Below are positions 1 to 6,270 of a stretch of DNA of 6,320 nucleotides, in pieces. A program made the position numbers and the translations under genes. The stretch is from G020351775 sp039588335 (GTDB lineage Bacteria > Gemmatimonadota > Gemmatimonadetes > Gemmatimonadales > GWC2-71-9): assembly GCA_039588335.1 (NCBI GenBank), contig JBDGZZ010000356.1, forward strand, positions 1 to 6,320. The letters are read 5' to 3'. Position 1 is the first letter of the stretch. The number at the start of each line of letters is the position of its first letter. The notes under the pieces were generated by a model that saw only the letters and a list, made by a program, of their open reading frames with translations, made no database searches and had not been told where the DNA came from.

Positions 1-2234
1 GTGCTGTAACCGCATACGTCATCACCCCATAGATCCCTGCCACTGCCAGCACGACCGCCAGGCCTGAGAAGAGCGACAACAAGACCATGTGAAACCGCGG
101 CGCCGTGAGTGACTCTGAGATGACTGCGCTCATCGGTCGAAAGCTCGAGAAAGGCTGCTGTGGATCTATGGCGCGCATCTCATGTCTAATCCGCTCTGCT
201 AAGCCGGTCGCGTTCGCGCGGGTGCGCACCACCCAGCTCATCTGAAAGAAATAGTGAGCAGTGGCAAGTATGCCTCGATCGACTTGTTCTACCGGCAGGT
301 ACAATACGGGAACCGCATCGCCTCCGAGTCCGTTCTCCTGGACATTTCCAACTACTCCCACTATTTCGTACACAGTCCCTCGCGAGAAAATCTGAACCTG
401 CCGGCCAATCGGTTGGCCGTCCGTGACAAAGCGGCGGCCGAATTCACGATTGACCACAGCAACAGGGGGAGAGTCGGCACCGTCCCGGCCCTCGAACGCC
501 CTCCCCATCACGACCGGGATGCGCATCACTGAGAAATAACCGGGCGTAACATACCGGAAGTCAGTGAGTTCGTCATCCACAGTTGCCGTACCATCCGGCA
601 TATCGATGGCCACATTGAGTCCACGTTCGACAGGTAATGATGCGATCCAAGCCCCGGCGGTACAAATCGGCGACCACCTCGGGGTCGCGATAGCGTGCAC
701 CGTTCAAGGACATCTGAGCGGTTAGAATGCTCTCCGGATCGAACCCCAGATCCACGGACCTCAGATTGTTGAACGTCTGCACCAGCAATCCGGCAGCGAC
801 CAGCAGTATCACAGACAAGGCGACCTCGGTTGTTACCAGGCTGCGACGCAACCAGCCCGCTCGCGTGCTCTGCGTTGTGCGCGTTCCGTCGTCGCGCAGT
901 TGCCGGCTGAGTTGAATGCGATGCAATGTCAGCGCCGGCGCCAACCCAAACACCAGACCCGTCACGACCGCGATCCCAGCGGTTACCGCCACGACGGTTG
1001 TGTCGAGCTGTATTTCCCGCCATCCGGCTGCGGCAGGTGACAGCGCAAGAAGTGCCGGTGCCGTCCACCACGCAATGATCAGCCCGAATACGCCCGCCAC
1101 CGATGCGAGGAGCAGGCTTTCAGTCAGCAATTGACCGGCGATTCGTCTGCGACCAGCACCCAGGGCAGTGCGTATGGCCATCTCACGACCTCTGCTGACG
1201 GCGCGGGCAAGCAGTAGATTGGCCGTATTCGCGCACGCGATCAGAAGTACGACCCCGACAGCACCGATCAATACCAGGAGAGCCGGTCTAACATCCTGCG
1301 CCACTACACGCGCGTACGGCTGCACCCCCAACGACTCGTCGCCACCCAACACGTCGGGCTGCTCCGCTCGGAGACCAGCCGTAATCGCGGCCAGCTCTTC
1401 GTTTGCCCGGTTGACCTCAACGCCTGCCGACAAGCGGCCAATTGCCCGGAAGTTGAAGCTGCCGCTCTGGTTTTGTGAAAGGCCGAGGGGAATCAACAAG
1501 TCTACAGTGGGAATTGGACGGAAGCCCTCGGGCATGATGCCGACGATCGTGTAGGGCACGTCGCTCAGCGTCACCGAACGGCCCACCGAGGATGCTTCGG
1601 CGTTCAACAGCCGGCGCCACAGAGCATGACTCACGATGGCCACATCCGGTCCGTTTGGGACGGCTTCCTCTGGTAGGAACTCACGGCCATTGTGAGGACC
1701 GGTGGCCGCTAACGCCTCGAATGAATTGGCGTGCTCGGCCACCGCAAATATTCTGGTCGCATCAAGAGACTGTGCTTGGTCAGTTGGAAACGTCCTCATG
1801 ACCTGCACCAGCCGATCCGGTTCGGTGTAGGGAAGCGGCCTGAGTAGCACGGTATTTACGACACTGAAGATTGCGCTATTTGCTCCGATCCCCAGCGCAA
1901 GGCTGAGCACTGCAGTGACTGTGAACACGGGTGCTTTCCCAAGACTACGCACCCCATACTTGAGATCTCTCATGAATGATTCAATCGCAGGTACACCCCT
2001 CTGGCGGCGGTATGTCTCCTTCATGGGAGCCACCGGCCCAAAGTTCTTGCGCGCCGCAGCGCGAGCGTCATCGGGCGACATCCCTTCACTCATGTACTGC
2101 GCGGCAAGCATGTCGAGATGGAACTGCACTTCCTCGTCGAGCTGTTGGTCTTGCTGCTCCTGGCGGAACAAGCTAAAAGCCCGCGCCGCAACAGTGCGAA
2201 CCCAACCCAACCAGCTCACTCCGCGATCGGTCAC
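1..2234 (-). CDS. ADOP-type FtsX/MacB-like permease, frameshifted and cut by the window's left edge
   Basis: Large inner-membrane permease of the ADOP group, which lacks a fused ATPase; substrate unknown. The start is a GTG at 2234 inside a GTGA overlap with the padR stop, so translation is probably coupled. Residues about 32-77 form the ADOP prefix domain (LDEEVQFHLDM, then a G-M-S-P-D-D-A-R segment and FG). TM1 is about 103-130, followed by a periplasmic MacB_PCD-like domain (about 135-310), TM2 about 318-345, the conserved cytoplasmic segment REMAIRTALGAGRRRI, TM3 about 368-390, TM4 about 412-435 and TM5 about 467-488. Frame 1 breaks near residue 532 and ends at 573. From 640 down to 2 the neighbouring frame reads on for 213 codons without a stop. 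It gives the second periplasmic domain (e.g. DFRYVTPGYFSVMRIPVV, VVNREFGRRF, EIVGVVGNV) and another membrane segment (LFSGLAVVLAVAGIYGVMTY). About 745 residues are visible; the family is usually somewhat over 800, so the last membrane segments lie outside. It may be a broken gene, or the shift may be a sequencing error. Confidence 0.9.
630..645 (-). other. Frameshift site within the permease gene
   Basis: On the minus strand the family-like reading runs L-Y-R-R-G-L-D-R-I up to about 639. It continues as S-L-P-V-E-R-G-L-N-V from 640 in the frame shifted by one base. The local sequence GATCGCATCATTACC would read D-R-I-A-S-L-P in a single frame if a second copy of GCATC were present. A 5-bp deletion between short direct repeats is therefore a simple explanation. 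A one-base insertion or two-base deletion would have the same frame effect. No slippery homopolymer run is present, so programmed frameshifting looks unlikely. Confidence 0.85.
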
Positions 2235-2590
2235 GCCTGCCCCGGAGAGTCGAGAAGCCGCTGCATGATGGACGCCATTCGCTCCCAGTTCTTGGTTTCA
2301 GTTGCTAGCTGGCGGCGTCCCTCGATGGTGAGACTATAGAATCGGGCGCGACGGTTATTCTGAGACTTCCCCCACTCCGACTGGATCCATCCACGCTGCT
2401 CCAGACGCAGCAGCGCCGGGTCCAGACGCAGCAGCGCCGGGTAGAGTGTGCCCTGGTTCAGAGACAGAGCATCTTGGGAGATGAGCTGGATATGCTGGGC
2501 GATGCCGTAACCGTGCATTTGGCCGGCTGCATCAAGGGTCTTCAAGACCATGAGGTCGAGCGTCCCCTGGAGGACGTCTGTTCGGCTCAC
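2231..2590 (-). CDS. PadR-family transcriptional regulator
   Basis: Winged-helix repressor of 119 residues, typical of the small PadR proteins paired with ADOP permeases. Family signatures are QGTLDLMVLKTL (8-19), HGYGIAQHI (26-34), the recognition-helix segment QGTLYPALLRL (46-56), RGWIQSEWG (66-74), and the wing segment NNRRARFYSLT (78-88) followed by GRRQL. The start is GTG at 2590, set by an AGGAG Shine-Dalgarno 7 nt upstream. The stop overlaps the permease start (GTGA), so the two form one transcription unit, regulator first. Oddity: residues 51-57 (PALLRLD) are repeated as 58-64 (PALLRLE), from a perfect 21-bp tandem duplication in the DNA-binding helix region. Autorepression through the dyads just upstream is likely from known PadR behaviour. 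Whether the duplicated protein still binds DNA normally cannot be told from sequence. Confidence 0.93.
   Translation of the reverse strand: MSRTDVLQGTLDLMVLKTLDAAGQMHGYGIAQHIQLISQDALSLNQGTLYPALLRLDPALLRLEQRGWIQSEWGKSQNNRRARFYSLTIEGRRQLATETKNWERMASIMQRLLDSPGQA
2400..2442. repeat. Perfect 21-bp tandem duplication inside padR
   Basis: Two identical adjacent 21-bp units lie at 2401-2421 and 2422-2442 (each ccagacgcagcagcgccggg plus t), with one extra matching base at 2400. The length is a multiple of three, so the reading frame is kept and seven residues are doubled in PadR. Perfect identity suggests a recent event, or an array prone to slippage. Confidence 0.97.
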
Positions 2591-2597
2591 GCCGCGA

Positions 2598-2602
2598 CTC
2601 CT
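2598..2602 (-). promoter_or_regulatory. Shine-Dalgarno of padR, decides its GTG start
   Basis: AGGAG on the minus strand lies 7 nt before the GTG at 2590. It supports that non-ATG start, since no ATG is suitably placed. Confidence 0.75.
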
Positions 2603-2616
2603 GTTGGCAATCTACA
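2602..2616. promoter_or_regulatory. Putative PadR operator, left dyad
   Basis: This 15-bp imperfect palindrome reads TGTTG-GCAAT-CTACA and fits TGTWG-N5-CWACA. It covers the predicted transcription start area of padR and ends just before the padR Shine-Dalgarno core. PadR proteins typically bind short dyads with TGT/ACA ends near their own promoter; assigning this site to the adjacent PadR is an inference. Confidence 0.6.
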
Positions 2617-2618
2617 GG

Positions 2619-2647
2619 AATATGTGGCCCTTCATGTAGATTGTCAA
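2619..2647 (-). promoter_or_regulatory. Predicted sigma70-type promoter of padR-permease
   Basis: On the minus strand a perfect TTGACA (2647-2642) is followed after 17 bp by CATATT (2624-2619), which matches TATAAT at 4 of 6 positions. The predicted start of transcription is near 2612, giving a leader of about 20 nt that contains the AGGAG of padR. The -35 lies in the right dyad and the start site in the left dyad, a layout expected for autorepression. Confidence 0.6.
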
Positions 2648-2649
2648 CA
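2635..2649. promoter_or_regulatory. Putative PadR operator, right dyad
   Basis: This 15-bp imperfect palindrome reads TGTAG-ATTGT-CAACA, the same TGTWG-N5-CWACA pattern as the left dyad in mirror orientation. The centre-to-centre distance to the left dyad is 33 bp, about three helical turns, so both face the same side of the DNA. It overlaps the -35 elements predicted for both padR (TTGACA, minus strand) and ndh (TTGTCA, plus strand). Confidence 0.6.
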
Positions 2650-2668
2650 GGAGACTTGTAGTTAGACT
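2641..2668 (+). promoter_or_regulatory. Candidate promoter of ndh, implying a leaderless transcript
   Basis: TTGTCA (2641-2646, 5 of 6 to TTGACA) is followed after 16 bp by TAGACT (2663-2668, 4 of 6 to TATAAT). The expected start of transcription, about 7 nt after the -10, falls at or next to the A of the ndh ATG at 2675. No Shine-Dalgarno sits at normal distance from that ATG: the nearest AGGAG, at 2649-2653, is 21 nt away. The call rests on pattern matching only. Confidence 0.4.
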
Positions 2669-2674
2669 TGACGC

Positions 2675-3964
2675 ATGACCCGGCACCGAGTCGTGATCGT
2701 GGGTGGGGGGTTTGCCGGGCTCCATGTGGCCCGGCGGCTCCGCCGTGCGCCGGTCCAAGTAGTCCTCATCGATAGACGCAACTTCCACCTGTTCCAGCCG
2801 CTCCTTTACCAGGTCGCGACGGGTGGGCTCTCGCCCGCTGACATCGCTTCCGCTCACCGCTGGATACTGAGGAAACAGAGCAATGCGCAGGTGTGGCTCG
2901 CCGAAGCGATCGGCATAGACGGAGCTGGAAGAAAGGTCCTGCTGACCGACGGCAAAGTCCGGTACGACACCTTGGTCGTTGCGACGGGGGTGAGACACGA
3001 CTACTTCGGTCACAAAGAGATGGAACGACACGCACCCGGACTGAAGACGATCGAGGATGCGACTGAGATCCGCAGGCGGGTGCTGAGAGCTTTCGAGGCG
3101 GCTGAGCGGGAAGTGGATGCTGGCGGCCGAAGCCCGTGGCTCACGTTTGTGGTGGTGGGCGCCGGGCCGACCGGCGTCGAGCTTGCGGGTGCCATTGCCG
3201 AGCTTGCCAAGCAGACAATGAGGCGAGACTTCCGCGCCACAGATACGACGAAATCCAGGATAGTTCTAGTGGAGGGAGCCGATCGCGTGTTGCCAGCTTA
3301 TCCTCCCGACCTCTCCGCCAAGGCAGCTCGGTCATTGACGCGTTTGGGCGTCGAGATCCGCACCAAGACGATGGTGACCGGCATCTCGGAGACAGAAGTG
3401 AAGCTGCGCAACGGCGAGCGCACCGAGTCGTTGCCCACTCGGACCGTGTTGTGGGGAGCTGGAGTCAAAGCCTCACTCCTCGGTCAGGCAGTGGCCGCTG
3501 CAACAGGTGCCACAGTAGACAGAGTCGGGCGAGTCCTGGTGGCCCCCGATCTCACCGTACCCGACCACCCCGAGATCTTCGTGATCGGAGACCTGGCCAA
3601 CTTCGCGCACCAGACAGGCAAACCGCTGCCAGGTGTGGCACCCGTTGCAATGGCTCAGGGCCGTTACGTAGCCAGAGTGATCACGCGGCGCCTAGTCGGA
3701 GAGGAAACGGCCGAATTCAACTACTTCGACAAAGGACAGCTCGCCACCATCGGCCGCGCAGCGGCTGTGGCGGACTTCGGCCGCTTACGCTTCTCTGGAT
3801 ACCCCGCCTGGTTACTGTGGCTCTTCGTGCATCTGATGTACCTGGTCGAGTTCGAGAACCGTGTGCTCGTGCTCTTCCAGTGGGCGTGGAACTACTTCAC
3901 TCGTAACCGAGGTGCGAGACTCATCGCTCACGGCGATGCCCGCTTCCCCGAGTCAGATGAATAG
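2675..3964 (+). CDS. ndh: Type II NADH:quinone oxidoreductase (NDH-2), FAD-dependent
   Basis: Single-subunit, non-proton-pumping NADH dehydrogenase that passes electrons from NADH through FAD to membrane quinone. At 429 residues it has the family's usual length. The first Rossmann motif GGGFAG (10-15) with acidic D33 binds FAD. The segment NFHLFQPLLYQVATGGLSP (36-54) is characteristic of NDH-2. The second motif GAGPTG (162-167) with E200 binds NADH. IFVIGD (301-306) contacts FAD, and VAPVAMAQGRYVA (321-333) is the region near the quinone site. The C-terminal hydrophobic, amphipathic stretch (about 376-406) anchors the protein to the membrane. The ATG at 2675 is favoured because an in-frame TGA lies at 2669-2671 and the Rossmann strand begins at residue 5. 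It is divergent from padR, with the shared operator region between, and converges on the hydrolase gene 5 bp away. A related carotenoid or sulfide:quinone oxidoreductase role is less likely. Confidence 0.93.
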   Translation: MTRHRVVIVGGGFAGLHVARRLRRAPVQVVLIDRRNFHLFQPLLYQVATGGLSPADIASAHRWILRKQSNAQVWLAEAIGIDGAGRKVLLTDGKVRYDTLVVATGVRHDYFGHKEMERHAPGLKTIEDATEIRRRVLRAFEAAEREVDAGGRSPWLTFVVVGAGPTGVELAGAIAELAKQTMRRDFRATDTTKSRIVLVEGADRVLPAYPPDLSAKAARSLTRLGVEIRTKTMVTGISETEVKLRNGERTESLPTRTVLWGAGVKASLLGQAVAAATGATVDRVGRVLVAPDLTVPDHPEIFVIGDLANFAHQTGKPLPGVAPVAMAQGRYVARVITRRLVGEETAEFNYFDKGQLATIGRAAAVADFGRLRFSGYPAWLLWLFVHLMYLVEFENRVLVLFQWAWNYFTRNRGARLIAHGDARFPESDE

Positions 3965-3969
3965 CCACT

Positions 3970-5487
3970 TCACTCAGCGACAACCGCCTCCATCAACAGC
4001 GCCAGTGCCCGCCTGAGGGCGCGGCCACCCGGACTACTTCCTTTATAGTGTCCCAGCCTCACCACCACCATATCGTGTGATGGAATGATGATCGTGTACT
4101 GCCCGCCCGCCCCAGCCATGTAGAACGCGTCCTTCGGAATCGGGAACGATTCTGTCCCGTTGATCCAGAAGAACGCACCACCGTATATGGGCCGTCCGTC
4201 GGCATCCCAGGCGGGCGCCACCGTGCTGGCGTACTCTACCCAGCCATCGGGCAAGACTCGTTCGCCGTTCCAGGCCCCGTCTTGCAGGTACAGCATGCCC
4301 AGTCGCGCCCAACTGCGCCCCGTTCCGAACTCGTAACCCTGCAACAAGAAGTTCCCATAGGGATCGGTCTCCAAATACATCTTGCGAATACCAATCTTGT
4401 CGAACAGCGCTCGTTGCGGATAAGTGTGGTAATCCTGTCCCAGTTTCTCCTCAACCGCCTTTCGAATCAGATGGTTGATGGTCAAGGGATCTGAGTTGCG
4501 GTAGCGACCCACGGTGTTCGGCGGCCACTGGGAAGGACGCGTGATAGCCCATTGATGCGAGTTCGTCGAGCCAGTGTAGACATAGTAGTGGTCAGGGTAT
4601 CCTTTGGAATACCCGAAGTCGTTATCATAGTCGGGGTCCTGTGGTGCAACGAAGCGGAGCCCGGAAGACATGCGCATCACGTCTCCGATCCGGATATTGG
4701 CGCGTGGGTCGTCCGGCGTTTGGTGCCACTCGTCGATCGGAGCCGGATCCCACAGCCCATAGACGCCTTGCTGTATCAACGTGCCCATGAGAGTAGCAGT
4801 TAGGCTCTTGCCCATTGACCAGCTCTCGAGTTGCGTGTCTTTGTCGATACCGTCCCCGTAGCGCTCGCCGATGATACGCCCCTGATGTACGACTACGAAG
4901 GCCGCCGTCATCCCTTCCGGTGGGTCAAACGCGGCCTCGACCGCCTCCGCTACCTTGTCTGCGTTGACACCGGCGGGAGGCGGGTCATCCGGCAGCAGAT
5001 CGCCCATGGGCCAAGGCTGGCTCATTGCATCCGGCAGGCCAGACGTGACTGCGACCGGCATGAACTGCACGGTGTCCGACCCACGCGGCAAAGTCACACA
5101 CCCTTGATCGCCGTAGAACTTGGCCGTGCGCGTCACTCCGGTGTTCAGGGTGAGATGAACCGCGCGGTTCTCGTAATCCACGACAGTGTCTGTGACGAGC
5201 TTTCGCTCCTCGGGTTTGGAGACGAAGTAGCCCACGTTCTCGGCGGCCTCCTCCATGTCGAGACCCGTGATGAACACCGCTGAGCAGAGTATCTTCGCGA
5301 ATCCGGACATCGAATGTTCCATCGGGTCACCAGGCGGCTGTTCCCACTCGCTATCCAACTCGAATCCTGCAGCACGAGCCAGGAGAGCCTCAGTTCGGGA
5401 ATTCGCGTCGTCGGGTTCGTCGGAGTCACATCCGGCGGCAACAAGCAATAGCGCTGCCAATGGCAGGTAGTGAAGACGGCACATCAT
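3970..5487 (-). CDS. Exported lipoprotein serine hydrolase, beta-lactamase/NylB-like fold
   Basis: 505-residue serine hydrolase of the beta-lactamase-related (class C/esterase/6-aminohexanoate-dimer hydrolase) superfamily; substrate unknown. Residues 1-20 form a lipoprotein signal peptide with lipobox VAAGC, so the mature protein should be lipidated at C20 and act outside the cytoplasmic membrane. An N-terminal domain (about 55-150) holds two cysteines, C68 and C130, that could pair. The catalytic domain shows S224-M-G-K227 (SxxK nucleophile and general base) and Y329-R-N331 (the Tyr motif). A glycine-rich GAGGQY (459-464) stands where class C beta-lactamases have KTG, followed by IIIPSHDMVVVRLG. 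That loop resembles amide hydrolases and esterases more than true beta-lactamases. AAGGAGGT lies 3 nt before the first ATG and 6 nt before the second ATG of an ATGATG start; the second may be the one used. It is last in the mad operon and its Shine-Dalgarno overlaps the madM stop. Confidence 0.88.
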   Translation of the reverse strand: MMCRLHYLPLAALLLVAAGCDSDEPDDANSRTEALLARAAGFELDSEWEQPPGDPMEHSMSGFAKILCSAVFITGLDMEEAAENVGYFVSKPEERKLVTDTVVDYENRAVHLTLNTGVTRTAKFYGDQGCVTLPRGSDTVQFMPVAVTSGLPDAMSQPWPMGDLLPDDPPPAGVNADKVAEAVEAAFDPPEGMTAAFVVVHQGRIIGERYGDGIDKDTQLESWSMGKSLTATLMGTLIQQGVYGLWDPAPIDEWHQTPDDPRANIRIGDVMRMSSGLRFVAPQDPDYDNDFGYSKGYPDHYYVYTGSTNSHQWAITRPSQWPPNTVGRYRNSDPLTINHLIRKAVEEKLGQDYHTYPQRALFDKIGIRKMYLETDPYGNFLLQGYEFGTGRSWARLGMLYLQDGAWNGERVLPDGWVEYASTVAPAWDADGRPIYGGAFFWINGTESFPIPKDAFYMAGAGGQYTIIIPSHDMVVVRLGHYKGSSPGGRALRRALALLMEAVVAE

Positions 5488-5490
5488 GGA

Positions 5491-5498
5491 ACCTCCTT
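5491..5498 (-). promoter_or_regulatory. Strong Shine-Dalgarno of the hydrolase, overlapping the madM stop
   Basis: AAGGAGGT on the minus strand. The madM stop TAA (5499-5497) shares its two A residues with this site, so ribosomes ending madM are in place to start the hydrolase. This argues for translational coupling and co-transcription. Confidence 0.85.
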
Positions 5499-6270
5499 AT
5501 CCAAACAAACCTCGTATCGTGAAGAAGACGACCGACGGTCCCAACAAGCAACCGAGACCTGTATAGAAAGTCGCGGTCATGGCTCCGTAGGGTACGAGCT
5601 TCGGGTCGGTCGCTGCCAATCCCCCAGCGACGCCGCTCGTAGTCCCCATCAGGCCACCGTACACGAGTGCCGAGCGCGGGTTGTTTAGACCGACATAGCG
5701 GGCAACAAATGGCGTCCCCGTCATAACCAGCATCGATTTAACGAGGCCTGCGGCAATGCTCAATGCAACGACATCAGATGTGGCGCCGATTGCCGTTCCT
5801 GTCACCGGCCCAACTATGTAAGTCGCCGCGCCGGCACCAATCGTCGTCATGCTGATCGGATCCGTGTAACCGAACAGATAGGCAACGATAGCTCCCACGA
5901 CGAACGATCCGAGCACGCCGGCAAAAAGTGAAACAATTGCGCCTGTGCCCGCCTTCTTGATCTCCTCGAAGTGCACGCCGAATGCCGTCGCAACGATGGC
6001 GAAGTCACGCAGCATGGCGCCACCCAACAGGCCAACGCCGGCGAGGATCTCGATGTCAGCGAGGCCCTGGCTTCCCCCAGTCGCAACCCCGCCGACATAG
6101 GCCAGGACCAGCCCGACCAAGATGGCTATCGCCGAGCCATGCAGTCTCCCGCCGGTCAGCTTGCCGGAGACAAAGTAGGAAATCCATACTATGACGCCGA
6201 CGAACAGAAACGCAGTAATGAGGCCGTTCCTGATCAACACCGAGGCGAGCAGATCGAGAACGTCCATCAT
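5497..6270 (-). CDS. madM: Malonate transporter subunit MadM
   Basis: 257-residue integral membrane protein matching MadM, the larger subunit of the MadLM sodium-dependent malonate uptake carrier, close to the family length of about 250. Roughly eight hydrophobic segments are visible (about 15-33, 47-64, 72-90, 108-133, 140-160, 165-183, 200-220 and 228-252), with many glycine pairs in between. Characteristic stretches include LAGVGLLGGAMLRDFAIVAT (76-95), FGVHFEEIKKAG (97-108), GAGAATYIVGPVTG (145-158) and MGTTSGVAGGLAATDPK (208-224). The start is the first ATG of ATGATG at 6270, with TGAGG 7 nt upstream, and it overlaps the stop of the preceding gene by ATGA. The preceding gene is expected to be madL. 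I see no malonate decarboxylase gene here, so the true substrate could be malonate or another small dicarboxylate. Confidence 0.88.
   Translation of the reverse strand: MMDVLDLLASVLIRNGLITAFLFVGVIVWISYFVSGKLTGGRLHGSAIAILVGLVLAYVGGVATGGSQGLADIEILAGVGLLGGAMLRDFAIVATAFGVHFEEIKKAGTGAIVSLFAGVLGSFVVGAIVAYLFGYTDPISMTTIGAGAATYIVGPVTGTAIGATSDVVALSIAAGLVKSMLVMTGTPFVARYVGLNNPRSALVYGGLMGTTSGVAGGLAATDPKLVPYGAMTATFYTGLGCLLGPSVVFFTIRGLFG

Larger units (their letters stand above)
2598..2653. repeat. 19-bp inverted repeat in the padR/ndh divergent intergenic region
   Basis: The left arm 2598-2616 (ctcctgttggcaatctaca) and right arm 2635-2653 (tgtagattgtcaacaggag) are reverse complements at 18 of 19 positions. 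The single mismatch is at 2607/2644. They are separated by an 18-bp spacer (2617-2634). The repeat takes up most of the 84 bp between the two genes. Each arm is itself a dyad (see the operator entries), and each arm's outer end holds an AGGAG on the strand leading away from the centre. Only the left one is placed to serve as a ribosome binding site. Confidence 0.95.

Noticed and set aside
254..532. 92-codon plus-strand open frame opposite the permease C-terminal half
   Set aside because: The minus strand here encodes recognisable periplasmic permease sequence, so the plus-strand frame is a shadow.
526..1071. 181-codon minus-strand open frame overlapping the permease
   Set aside because: Most of it is out of frame with both well-conserved permease halves. 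It reflects codon bias, not a gene.
2598..2653. Inverted repeat as a transposon end, attachment site or transcription terminator
   Set aside because: There is no target duplication or transposase, no T-tract, and it lies between divergent starts where a terminator is not expected. Dyad substructure over promoter elements fits an operator better.
3136..3906. Long 256-codon open frame on the plus strand inside ndh
   Set aside because: It lies in the +2 frame of a clearly real ndh gene and its translation is low-complexity, rich in Arg, Ser and Gly with no recognisable motif. It is a shadow of GC-rich coding sequence.
3999..4022. GCGCC...GGCGC hairpin near the 3' end of the hydrolase as a terminator
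   Set aside because: The stem is only 5 bp, lies within coding sequence and has no T-tract on either strand.
4831..5283. 150-codon plus-strand open frame opposite the hydrolase
   Set aside because: It is antisense to a well-supported lipoprotein hydrolase, with no family signature and no convincing ribosome binding site.
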